Of a stretch of DNA of 64,000 nucleotides, positions 17,011 through 25,565 are shown piece by piece. This DNA comes from CAZAZQ01 sp964489705. Lineage in GTDB: Bacteria; Zixibacteria; MSB-5A5; GN15; FEB-12. The position numbers and the translations under genes were made by a program. Where the stretch lies: contig CAZAZQ010000011.1 in the NCBI GenBank assembly GCA_964489705.1, forward strand, positions 19,283 to 83,282. Reading direction: 5' to 3'. Numbering within the stretch: position 1 is the stretch's first letter; the number at the start of each line of letters is the position of its first letter. The notes below the pieces were generated by a model. That model was not told the origin of the DNA. It did no database searches and saw only the letters and a list, made by a program, of their open reading frames with translations.

Positions 17011-18600
17011 ATGTCCATAACACTATCAAGAATCAACTCATCGGCCGCAACTCTGACAAAGAACCGAACCGAGGGCTCGGTCTCGCCTAATTCGGGCATG
17101 TGTGTAACCTGCGTGGATGGCTGTATCGGTATGTGTGAAATCGGTAAGTCCGCCTACCGGGGCCACGAAGTGATCTACCCGCAACCGTTCGGGGTCATTA
17201 CGACAGCGGCAGAGAAAACCTACCCTGTCGATTACTCTCACTTCAACATCATGGGGACGGCCGTAGGGGCGCACGGGATTGAAGCCGACAGCGACAAAGC
17301 GATCTTTCCGAATGTGAACCTCGAAGTACATTTCGGTCATGACAAAGGACTCAAGTTCCGTTACCCGTGGATCATTCCTGGAATCGGTTCCACCGACATC
17401 GCCAAGAACAACTGGGAAGGGTTGGCTATCGGCTCCGCTCTGGCCGGCACCGGCTTGACCATAGGGGAAAACGTGGTTGGGATGGACCCCGAGGCGACTA
17501 TCAAGAATGGCCGGGTAATCGACACCGTAGATCTGAAACGGCGCGTCAAGTTGTATCAAGATCACCAGCGTGACGGTTACGGGGCCATTATCGTACAGGC
17601 CAATGTCGAGGATACCCGACTTGGCACCCAGGAGTATGCCATTGACAAGCTTGGCGTTGAGGCTGTGGAACTTAAGTGGGGGCAAGGCGCCAAGAACATC
17701 GGCGGCGAAGTCAAGATCAAAGACCTCAAGAAGGCGCAGATGCTTTATGAACGTGGCTATGTAGTGATACCCAATCCAACCGATCCTGACGTGATAAAGG
17801 CCTTCAAGCGCGGTGCCTTTAAGGAATTCGAGAGGCATTCCCGCCTCGGCATGGTTTCCGAAGATTCATTTGCCCAGAGAGTTGAAGAACTGCGCCAAGC
17901 CGGGGCGAAATATGTCTTTCTCAAGACAGGCGCTTACGGTCCGGCCGACCTGGCGCGAGCGGTTAAGTATGCATCTAAGTACAAGCTCGACCTTCTCACG
18001 GTTGATGGCGCCGGCGGCGGCACCGGTATGAGCCCGTGGCGCATGATGAACGAGTGGGGGGTACCGCCGGTAGAGTTGCATTCGCTGTTATACCAGTACG
18101 CCAAACGTCTGGCCGATAAAGGGGAGTATGTTCCAGCATTGGCTGTGGCGGGCGGATTTACATTTGAAGATCAGATATTCAAAGGCCTGGCGATTGGCGC
18201 CCCGTTTGTCAAACTAGTAGGGATGGCCCGTAGCCCGATAGCTGCCGCCATGGTCGGCAAGACAATCGGTATGGCTATTGAGGCTCATCAACTGCCGGTA
18301 TACGTGGAACGGTTTGGTCAAAGCCGGGACGAGATCTTTGTTACTTCAGGTGAACTGCGCAAGGAACTCGGTGATAAGGAGTTTGAAGCACTTCCTGCCG
18401 GTGCCATCGGACTCTACACTTATTACGAACGCCTGGCACAAGGTCTGCGCCAGCTCATGTGCGGCAGCCGCAAGTTCACTATTGAACACATTACGCGCGA
18501 TGATATTGCCGCCCTGACCCGTGAGGCCGCTGAAATAAGCGGGATTCAGTACATAATGGATGTCGGGAAAGAGGAAGTTGAAGAGATTCTCAACAGTTAA
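17011..18600 (+). CDS. Glutamate-synthase-type FMN-binding protein
   Basis: 529 residues, matching the FMN-binding (synthase) domain of glutamate synthase large subunits; TVDGAGGGTGMSPW and KLVGMARSP are in the TIM-barrel part. Neither the glutaminase (GAT) domain nor the C-terminal beta-helix domain of GltB is present. Two features are unusual. The N-terminus has a four-cysteine motif (C31, C34, C38, C42: CVTCVDGCIGMC). The position of the canonical [3Fe-4S] cysteines near the FMN has none. It is co-transcribed with NuoE, NuoF-GltD and HoxU-like genes, so it may use electrons from that module to make glutamate from 2-oxoglutarate and ammonia, or reduce a different substrate. The start follows a GGAGG-like site. 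Confidence 0.88.
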   Translation: MSITLSRINSSAATLTKNRTEGSVSPNSGMCVTCVDGCIGMCEIGKSAYRGHEVIYPQPFGVITTAAEKTYPVDYSHFNIMGTAVGAHGIEADSDKAIFPNVNLEVHFGHDKGLKFRYPWIIPGIGSTDIAKNNWEGLAIGSALAGTGLTIGENVVGMDPEATIKNGRVIDTVDLKRRVKLYQDHQRDGYGAIIVQANVEDTRLGTQEYAIDKLGVEAVELKWGQGAKNIGGEVKIKDLKKAQMLYERGYVVIPNPTDPDVIKAFKRGAFKEFERHSRLGMVSEDSFAQRVEELRQAGAKYVFLKTGAYGPADLARAVKYASKYKLDLLTVDGAGGGTGMSPWRMMNEWGVPPVELHSLLYQYAKRLADKGEYVPALAVAGGFTFEDQIFKGLAIGAPFVKLVGMARSPIAAAMVGKTIGMAIEAHQLPVYVERFGQSRDEIFVTSGELRKELGDKEFEALPAGAIGLYTYYERLAQGLRQLMCGSRKFTIEHITRDDIAALTREAAEISGIQYIMDVGKEEVEEILNS

Positions 18601-18655
18601 AAACAAAAAGAAGACAGCCGGAATTTCGATATCCGGTTGGACTTCTCCTTAACGG

Positions 18656-18720
18656 GGCCTCCCGCCGCTAAAAAAGAGATAGTGAAACATTTCTGCGGTG
18701 AGGAGGCCTTTTTATTTTTT
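18656..18720 (+). terminator. Terminator of the redox operon
   Basis: An imperfect long stem (GGCCTCCCGCCGC at 18656-18668 with GCGGTGAGGAGGCC at 18695-18708) is followed by a T-rich run (18709-18720). Confidence 0.75.
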
Positions 18721-18775
18721 GGTAGGGGGAGAAGCTGGGTGACGGGGAAGATCACAGTAGGAAACAGTTTCCCAC

Positions 18776-19453
18776 TTAAATATAAGCGGCGTGGGTGAGG
18801 TCGAAGTAACTTACCGGGTCTTCGAGGGTGTCATCTGGGGTGCCGTAGGCGACAAACAGTCCGGTGGCGCTGTTGCCGGTGTAGATGATATCGGTGTAGT
18901 TGTCCCGATCGAGGTCGATAGTGACAAAGTCATAAATATCCGCCGAATCGCTCTGCACAACATCATAAGATACATCGCAGGCATCGCCGACACCATCCCC
19001 GTCGCTGTCCTCCTGACCAGGATTGTAGGTATAGGGACAATTGTCATAAGGGTCGGGTATGCCGTCGTTATCAGCATCATAAGGACCGCTCAGGTTAAAC
19101 AGGATGGAGACGTTGTCTGAACCACTGTTTGCTACAGCAAGGTCGTTGTCGCCATCTTTGTCGAAATCAGCTGCAAAGACAGATAAAGGACCATCTCCAG
19201 CCGTATAGTTGACGGGTGATGCAAAGGTGCCGTCCCCATTGTTAAGGAGAATAGAGGCATTGTTCGAATCTAAGTTCGTTACAGCCAGGTCATAATCGTT
19301 GTCTCCATCCAAATCGGCTGCAATGACAGAACTTGGATAAACTCCAACCCTGTAGTCAATTCTCGCTTGAAACAGCGGTTCAAAGGCGTGGGCTGCTCCC
19401 AACAAAACGGACAAACTGCAGATAAGGACAATTATAGGAAATAGGCGTTTCAT
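18776..19453 (-). CDS. Secreted VCBS/FG-GAP repeat protein with thrombospondin type-3 motif
   Basis: 225 residues from the ATG at 19453. A signal peptide ends near GAAHAF. Two to three FG-GAP/VCBS-like repeats follow (DLDGDNDYDLAV, DFDKDGDNDLAV) with calcium-binding DxDxDxxxD loops. A thrombospondin type-3-like stretch comes next (DADNDGIPDPYDNC, DSDGDGVGDACD), then a final DLDRDNYTDI unit. The protein stops without a sorting domain, so it may be shortened. An in-frame ATG 11 codons upstream is less likely. Role unknown; secreted calcium-binding repeat proteins of this kind are common in FCB bacteria. A perfect consensus promoter lies upstream. Confidence 0.85.
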   Translation of the reverse strand: MKRLFPIIVLICSLSVLLGAAHAFEPLFQARIDYRVGVYPSSVIAADLDGDNDYDLAVTNLDSNNASILLNNGDGTFASPVNYTAGDGPLSVFAADFDKDGDNDLAVANSGSDNVSILFNLSGPYDADNDGIPDPYDNCPYTYNPGQEDSDGDGVGDACDVSYDVVQSDSADIYDFVTIDLDRDNYTDIIYTGNSATGLFVAYGTPDDTLEDPVSYFDLTHAAYI

Positions 19454-19586
19454 ACTAAAAACTTTCTCTTCTTTCAAGGCAGGCAAAGTTTGACAGGAGA
19501 TTGGCTACCGTCGTTATGACTGAGATTTTTTACGGCTTCCCTGGGCGGGTTTGCCGAACCTTCATTGTACCCTTTTCTTCAGAGTC

Positions 19587-19615
19587 ATTATAGAGCAAAT
19601 AGCCGACTTTGTCAA
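19587..19615 (-). promoter_or_regulatory. Consensus sigma-70 promoter of the VCBS protein gene
   Basis: On the minus strand TTGACA (19615-19610), 17 bases, TATAAT (19592-19587): an exact match to the sigma-70 consensus. The leader to the ATG at 19453 is about 125 bases. Confidence 0.8.
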
Positions 19616-19858
19616 GGCGAAAGAGAAGTGATAACCCTATAGTTGAGATTGAGACACTAAGTGACTCAGAAAAGGATCTAACGCTGCTTCTTTAAGGGTG
19701 ATGCTGTCAGGATGTTCGAACTTAATTGCTATTTGTACTTAAGAGCGCTTATTTCATAGACATTCTTGAAAACGTATTTGATGTGGGAAAAGGATGGAAG
19801 TGCAAAGGTATACCTGAGGCTGGCTATTGTTCTTCCATCTAGGTGGGAAGGTTCTCCT

Positions 19859-20038
19859 TTGTTTAATTTGTGCGGGAAGTTGGATGTATTCTCTTTGTGG
19901 ATGGTTGCATTACTGGTAATCGCGTTGCCTCTTGCAACAGGAATCTCAAAGAAGAAAGCAGTCCTAACAATCGGCTACTTGTGGGGCGTGTGGTTATTGG
20001 CGTCGATGTTTTTGTCTGGCTTGGTGCGGATCAGTTAG
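19859..20038 (+). pseudogene. Yip1-like membrane protein, C-terminal fragment (copy B)
   Basis: It encodes the same 59 residues as 8005-8184, with the two hydrophobic segments and the ISKKKA turn. The DNA from 19868 to 20045 is unchanged relative to copy A. The preceding codons back to 19766 do not resemble copy A, and there is no ribosome binding site, so this too is a fragment. Confidence 0.55.
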
Positions 20039-20226
20039 TCATTTACGGTTTCGTAGATTTTGAAAAGAATGAAGAGCGAAGTTTCAAAAACTCTAATTTC
20101 TGACATACACTTTTTCTAACAATTTTCTAACAGCGAACTTCACGGAAGTTAACGCAACTTAACGGAACTTGATGCAACTTAACTCAACTTAACGATAAGA
20201 AAACCAATAAAATACAGCTATTTTAT
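19868..20226 (+). repeat. Long interspersed repeat, copy B
   Basis: The counterpart of 8014-8371, in the same orientation. The tail again has five 10-base units (AGTTAACGCA, ACTTAACGGA, ACTTGATGCA, ACTTAACTCA, ACTTAACGAT). The spacer 20046-20100 differs from copy A, so the two ends are kept while the middle drifts. Confidence 0.9.
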
Positions 20227-20376
20227 TTGCTCCGTTACAAGTCGAAGCTTCCCAATCGCTTGATGGGTCATGCCTCAATAGCGGGCTGGATGTTCGTACT
20301 CTTTCCCGGTGTGAGTCTGAATGAGGGAAGGCGTGGCTCTGCAAATTGATAGATATATCGTATGTAATTATGTCCA

Positions 20377-20428
20377 TTATCTAAAGTTTTTTTACAATGC
20401 GGGAGTGTTCCGGTTATCTTTAGATAAC
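20377..20428 (+). promoter_or_regulatory. Operator-like inverted repeats upstream of the large secreted protein
   Basis: TTATCTAAAG (20377-20386) and its reverse complement CTTTAGATAA (20418-20427) are 31 bases apart. The second is itself part of a tight palindrome, GTTATCT-TT-AGATAAC (20413-20428), ending 8 bases before the -35. This is a plausible regulator binding arrangement; the regulator is unknown. Confidence 0.5.
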
Positions 20429-20436
20429 AAAAACCC

Positions 20437-20465
20437 TTGACAAAAAAGACTAATAAGCCTATATT
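20437..20465 (+). promoter_or_regulatory. Promoter of the large secreted protein gene
   Basis: TTGACA (20437-20442), 17 bases, TATATT (20460-20465). It implies a leader of about 195 bases before the ATG at 20667. The leader may be structured; I could not match it to a known riboswitch. Confidence 0.75.
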
Positions 20466-20666
20466 AAGGCAGCGTGTGGTAGGGATAGAGAAGCAAAATT
20501 TACTTCAGGTTTTTCAGCAAGGTTTTTCATCAGCGACATTCTAAAAGTTGTGAACAGGTAACGTATAACGTAGCCTAGCGAAACGGTGAGTGAATCAAGG
20601 TGTCGTATAGTGGCATTTTGAAACGTTCATCCCTTCGCGAAATCAAACAAGGTATAGGGAGGTACT

Positions 20667-23600
20667 ATGGGTAAAAAACTATCGTTGGCTGTCTTGGGGA
20701 TGGTCGTGTTGTTTGCCGCCGTCCTCCTTGCCGACAGCCAGAGCAGTTCTTTGGCTTCCATCTCCCCGCGGCGGGAAGCACGAAGGCGGGCGCTGGAAAA
20801 AGCCGGTGCTCTCACAAGGAGAGAACTGGGAGCAAAAAGCGGGGCTTCAACGGCAACCACATTTACGGTGACAAACACCGCCGACTCAGGACCGGGGAGC
20901 CTCAGGCAGGCGATTGCCAACGCCAACACTAACCCCGGCTTGGACACTATCGTATTTAACATTCCCGGCAGTGGAGTCCAGACGATTTTCCCGCTTTCGC
21001 AACTGCCTCCGCTCTCTGACCCTTCCGGGGTGCTGATTGACGGGCTGAGTCAACCGGGAGCGAGTTGTGGCAGCGATCCTCCGTCCACCAGTGTTCTTTT
21101 GATCGAAATTGACGGTGCCAATGCCGGTTCCGCGCACGGGTTGTGGGTTACCAGCAGCAATAATGAAATCAGGGGCTTGGTAATTAACAACTTCGAGCAA
21201 GACGGGATCTGTATTGAAGGCGGACTTGACAACGAATATGCGTGCTATAACAGGATTCACTGCAACTTTATCGGCACCGATCCAAGTGGCAGTCTTGACA
21301 AGGGGAACGGTCGCAATCAAGCCAGCCTCTGGGCGGGAGTGATGATTAAGCAGGTGCCGGGAGGGTATGCTTGCGAGAACTTCGTTGAGGAAAACCTTAT
21401 CTCCGGCAACTATGCTGACGGTATCGCAGTATGGGGACCGGAGCTACCCGGCGATGTTTATTTGAACCATCTTAACCGAAATTACATCGGTACTGACATA
21501 ACCGGAACGGTAGATGTGGGCAATGACCACGAAGGCATTTGCCTCTGTGAAGGCACGCACGACAACGACGCCAACGAGAACCTCATCTCCGGGAACGACT
21601 ATGAAGGCGTCGGAATTCAGGGGTACAATAACATTCCGTACGGCGCCCCTATTCTCACTACCAACAATACAATTGCGAACAACACCATCGGCTTGGACGT
21701 CAACTTGAACCCTCTCCCGAATACGATGGCAGGGGTGGCGATAGGCGAATACGGGCAGCAAGTGTGGGGATGTGCCACCAATAACCGGGTTGTCGACAAT
21801 ATCATTGCGGAAAATGGAGGGGGAGGAGTGATTGTTTCCGAAGATAGTGTCGATACCCAAAACGCCGATCAAAACCTCATTTCCACAAATTCAATTTACG
21901 AAAATACCGGCTTGGGAATTGACCTCGGCAATGACGGGGTAACGCTCAATGACCCAGCCGACCTGGATAACGGACCAAATCAAGAAATGAATTTCCCGGT
22001 CATTACCAAAGCAACCTTTTTTGGTGGAAACACTATTATCGCCGGAACCTTGGATACTCCTTCTCCGGAATATACCACCATCGAAGTTTTTAAGGCTCGG
22101 CTTGATCCAAGCGGCTACGGTGAAGGAGAGACCTTCGTTGGGTCTACCACGCCGGATGCAACGGGGAATTGGACGCTCACGGTTTCCACTCTCAGTGTAG
22201 GTGATTATGTCACTGCTACCGCTACTGATTCTTATCAGAACACTTCCGAATTTTCGGAAAGTGTGGAGGTCAAAGCCCTGGATACGTGTGAGTACTACAA
22301 GCCTGCGTATGTCGATTACGCTCCCGCCGGTATGCCGGATTTCGACCAAAAGCAGAATAACTGGTTCAACCCTTTCAGTGGGGCATGGACGCACTGCGGA
22401 CCGGTGGCGCTGGCAAATTGCTTCTGGTGGTTTGATTCCAAATTCGATAGCAGTACCACCCCACCGCCGGCTATTGCTGACAATTATCCGTTAGTGCAGA
22501 ATTACCATCCCCTCGCGATACTCGATGACCACGATACGAGCAATGTCGTCCGCTTTGTCGATTCTTTAGCCCTCTACTGCAATACGTCTCTCAATGGAAC
22601 GTTTCTCTACGACCTTGCAAGTGGCGCTCAAAACTGGTTGAACAAGGTCGGATTGGGTAGTAAATATACGGTGCGGGTAATGCCGGTAAGTTCGGGTATT
22701 GGGTTCGAGTATATCCGGAAACAGGTGCGGCTCTCGCAAGACGTTATCCTTTTACTCGGGTTCTGGCAGGAGACCCTCTCCGAGTATTGCGAACGAGTTG
22801 GGGGACACTATGTGACCGTCGCGGGCGTGTGTCCCGATGGCGAAGATTCCGCTCTCTGTCTTTCCGATCCTTACTTTGATCTTAACGAAGGCAATCCGCC
22901 CGGCGGTCCCGCTCATGGCGCAGATGTCCACAACGATGCACAATATGTTTCAGGTCCCCACGGAACGATGCACCATGACAAGTACTATGTTATCCCCGCT
23001 CTTTGTCAGCCTTCAACGGGTGACCCGTGGGAGGTTGAAATACTTGACTATGCCGTCAACGCTGCCAATGTCGTCGATTGGGCCGGACTGAATCCCTACG
23101 ATACGTTGATGCCTCAGGAACCACCAAACACAATGCCTATCCATACCCTCATCGAATATGCAATTGTCATTTGCCCTACGGCACCGGAACCGACCGAGGG
23201 TGGGGTGAAGCATAATACCGACGGCTTCAATCCCATTGACGGCGATCCGAGGGGAACCAAGTGGCACGAATTGTGGCCAAGCTACTGTGAGAACTGGACC
23301 TTGACAAGTTGGAACGACAACGGAGACGGGGTTCTCAGTTTCTGTGATACGGTGGACTTTACCCATGATTCCACAGGGTTTAAATTATGGGAGCATATCG
23401 AGCAAGTGACGCCGACCATTACGGTGACCACCTTGTCCATACCGCCCGAAACTCTCTACTTGGATGGACTTGCTCCAAACCCAATGTGCACGACCATCAC
23501 CTACCCGCTGGGAAGCTACTGGCATGAAGTATATCCGACGTACAGCACCATTTGGCAGATCACCGGCTGGACGGACAATGGGAACGGCTATCTTGATTCG

Positions 23601-25562
23601 TGCGATTATCTTGAGATTGAGTCGATCATCACCATAAATCCGATGACGGTCCATGTGGAAGCGGTCGAGACCGATATCGTGACAACGCCGCTACCGACGC
23701 CGGGAGGCAAGTATCGGCACAACCAAGACGGTTACTTCCCGCCGGATGGCGATCCGAGCGGAACCCAATGGCATGAGCTGTGGCCGAACTTCTGTGACTG
23801 GTGGGAGCTGGAAGAGTGGCGTGATAACGGCGACGGAATTCTCAGTTATTGTGATACTCTCAAATTCCATAACCTCACGAACGATTCCGTCAGTTGGGAA
23901 CACGTCGAAGAGGTTATGCCCACGATTAAGGTCGCCATGGAGATTGATACCCTTTATCTGGATTTCCTGGGAGGAAGCAACCCGACTGTGAAGCCTATTC
24001 CCGATCCCATTAATACCTATTGGCACCAGGTGTGGCCCAACTTCTCCATCCGCTACCGCTGTGTGGGATGGAATGATAACGGCAACGACTTCCTCGATTC
24101 CTGCGACTATATCGATTTGTTAGCGCTGAACGGGCCCGATTCGGGGACGGTAGCGACCTATCATGTGGAAGAATGGGAAACGGATATCATTACAAGTCTC
24201 TTGTCCGTTCCGTATCCTGATACCTGTGAGTACTACAAACAAGGCTACTTAGATTTCTGCCCCAACGGGATGCCGGACTTTGACCAGAAGCAGGATGGAT
24301 GGGTCTCGCCTGCTACCGGTAACTGGAGTTGGTGCGGTCCGGTGGCGCTGAGTAACTGTATTTGGTGGTTTGATTCGAAGTTCGAACCGAGCCCTGTTGA
24401 CCCGCGGCCGTTCTACCCTGACCCGGCAAGTCCGCCGTTAAACGATGGTTACCCGCTTGTTCAATCGTATGACCCGGCTGGTGTGTGGGATGACCACGAC
24501 ACGAATAACGTGATTCCCTTCATTCAACAGTTGGCGCCGATGTGCAAGACGGATGTCACGGTGCCGGGGACGAGTATTTGGGATCTTGATACCGGCTTCC
24601 AGAACTGGATCGCCGCAGCCGGATTGGCGGATAAATATACTTCTTATGTCGTGCTGGGTCCCGATTACTTGGAGATTAAGGATTCCCTCCTGGCGTGTCA
24701 GGATATTATTCTCTTGCTTGGCTTCTATGAATTGATTGACGGCAACCCTGAAAACTGCCAGTGGTTGGGCGGCCACTATGTTACCGTCGCCGGGGTGTGC
24801 ACGACGACCACCGACATTTGCATCTCCGATCCGATGTTTGATGCGAATGAAGGAGAACCGCCGGCAGGGTCGGCGCACGGTTCCTCGGTGCATAATGATG
24901 CGTCTCTTGTTTCCGGTCCTCATGGAACCCATCACCACGACCGCTACCACCTTGAGCCGAATGTCTATCCATGCCCTTCACCCGCGCAATGGATGGTCAC
25001 GAATTATCCCAACACCTGGCCTGACATCATGGTCTTCGAAAATGAGAATCCCCTCGAACCGATGTCTCCTGTGACGTATTATGGCGGACCTATTGTGGTC
25101 TTAGTGGACGCCGCTTTGATTATTTGCCCGCTTCCGACCGTGCCGACTGATACGGCAATTATCCTCGATACCGTTTACAATATCAAGCCCGACGGGACGC
25201 TTCCGGCCGGACCGGAGCTCAAATTCATGATGCGCTGGAAGTACTCCTCAGGGGACAGTATTCGAGCCTTTATAAACAGCTTCCGGGTGTATTCACCTGA
25301 TGGGGCTACGTGGGATCCGATAGTGATTGACACCATGCCGCTTGGGTGGACCAATATGTTTGATGCTTTGTTCCAGTTCAGTTACTTTAGTGTGAATGGT
25401 TCCGGTGCCGACACGGTGGCTGTCAATGGCTTAAGTATATTCAGTGACGGTCTCATTCCACCTTTTGACAGTCTTGTCTGGTGGATCGAAACCAAGGTTG
25501 ATACCTCCGCTATCGGCAAACATCTCTGCCTTGATTCTTGCTCCTACCCGCCTTCGGGATGA
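20667..25562 (+). CDS. Giant secreted protein: CSLREA/beta-helix region, two C39-like domains, WHE-type repeats
   Basis: 1631 residues, GGGAGG ribosome binding site, signal peptide 1-22. Residues 50-90 begin a CSLREA/parallel beta-helix region (VTNTADSGPGSLRQAIANAN) that runs to about 430; a small beta domain follows. At about 541-820 comes a C39-like peptidase fold with CGPVAL near 576, GGHYVTVAG near 711 and a following SDP. Four repeats of WHE-x-x-P ... WxDNGxGxLxxCD start near 866, 952, 1035 and 1119. A second copy of the C39-like domain spans about 1187-1450 (CGPVAL near 1223, GGHYVTVAG near 1369). The Cys, His and Asp of the putative triads are kept in both. A last beta domain ends at TGA 25560-25562, where the same frame continues into a dockerin. 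A surface hydrolase or adhesin is likely; activity is not shown. Confidence 0.9.
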   Translation: MGKKLSLAVLGMVVLFAAVLLADSQSSSLASISPRREARRRALEKAGALTRRELGAKSGASTATTFTVTNTADSGPGSLRQAIANANTNPGLDTIVFNIPGSGVQTIFPLSQLPPLSDPSGVLIDGLSQPGASCGSDPPSTSVLLIEIDGANAGSAHGLWVTSSNNEIRGLVINNFEQDGICIEGGLDNEYACYNRIHCNFIGTDPSGSLDKGNGRNQASLWAGVMIKQVPGGYACENFVEENLISGNYADGIAVWGPELPGDVYLNHLNRNYIGTDITGTVDVGNDHEGICLCEGTHDNDANENLISGNDYEGVGIQGYNNIPYGAPILTTNNTIANNTIGLDVNLNPLPNTMAGVAIGEYGQQVWGCATNNRVVDNIIAENGGGGVIVSEDSVDTQNADQNLISTNSIYENTGLGIDLGNDGVTLNDPADLDNGPNQEMNFPVITKATFFGGNTIIAGTLDTPSPEYTTIEVFKARLDPSGYGEGETFVGSTTPDATGNWTLTVSTLSVGDYVTATATDSYQNTSEFSESVEVKALDTCEYYKPAYVDYAPAGMPDFDQKQNNWFNPFSGAWTHCGPVALANCFWWFDSKFDSSTTPPPAIADNYPLVQNYHPLAILDDHDTSNVVRFVDSLALYCNTSLNGTFLYDLASGAQNWLNKVGLGSKYTVRVMPVSSGIGFEYIRKQVRLSQDVILLLGFWQETLSEYCERVGGHYVTVAGVCPDGEDSALCLSDPYFDLNEGNPPGGPAHGADVHNDAQYVSGPHGTMHHDKYYVIPALCQPSTGDPWEVEILDYAVNAANVVDWAGLNPYDTLMPQEPPNTMPIHTLIEYAIVICPTAPEPTEGGVKHNTDGFNPIDGDPRGTKWHELWPSYCENWTLTSWNDNGDGVLSFCDTVDFTHDSTGFKLWEHIEQVTPTITVTTLSIPPETLYLDGLAPNPMCTTITYPLGSYWHEVYPTYSTIWQITGWTDNGNGYLDSCDYLEIESIITINPMTVHVEAVETDIVTTPLPTPGGKYRHNQDGYFPPDGDPSGTQWHELWPNFCDWWELEEWRDNGDGILSYCDTLKFHNLTNDSVSWEHVEEVMPTIKVAMEIDTLYLDFLGGSNPTVKPIPDPINTYWHQVWPNFSIRYRCVGWNDNGNDFLDSCDYIDLLALNGPDSGTVATYHVEEWETDIITSLLSVPYPDTCEYYKQGYLDFCPNGMPDFDQKQDGWVSPATGNWSWCGPVALSNCIWWFDSKFEPSPVDPRPFYPDPASPPLNDGYPLVQSYDPAGVWDDHDTNNVIPFIQQLAPMCKTDVTVPGTSIWDLDTGFQNWIAAAGLADKYTSYVVLGPDYLEIKDSLLACQDIILLLGFYELIDGNPENCQWLGGHYVTVAGVCTTTTDICISDPMFDANEGEPPAGSAHGSSVHNDASLVSGPHGTHHHDRYHLEPNVYPCPSPAQWMVTNYPNTWPDIMVFENENPLEPMSPVTYYGGPIVVLVDAALIICPLPTVPTDTAIILDTVYNIKPDGTLPAGPELKFMMRWKYSSGDSIRAFINSFRVYSPDGATWDPIVIDTMPLGWTNMFDALFQFSYFSVNGSGADTVAVNGLSIFSDGLIPPFDSLVWWIETKVDTSAIGKHLCLDSCSYPPSG

Positions 25563-25565
25563 TGG

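Noticed and set aside
20466..20666. c-di-GMP (GEMM) riboswitch in the leader of the giant gene
   Set aside because: A GAAA and GC-rich segments caught the eye, but the conserved GGCAAACC-type and CGCAAAGCC-type segments are not there.
25560..25562. TGA as a reassigned or selenocysteine codon
   Set aside because: TGA is used as a normal stop in several ATGA overlaps in this window, and no SECIS-like hairpin or selenoprotein family is apparent, so recoding is not the preferred explanation.
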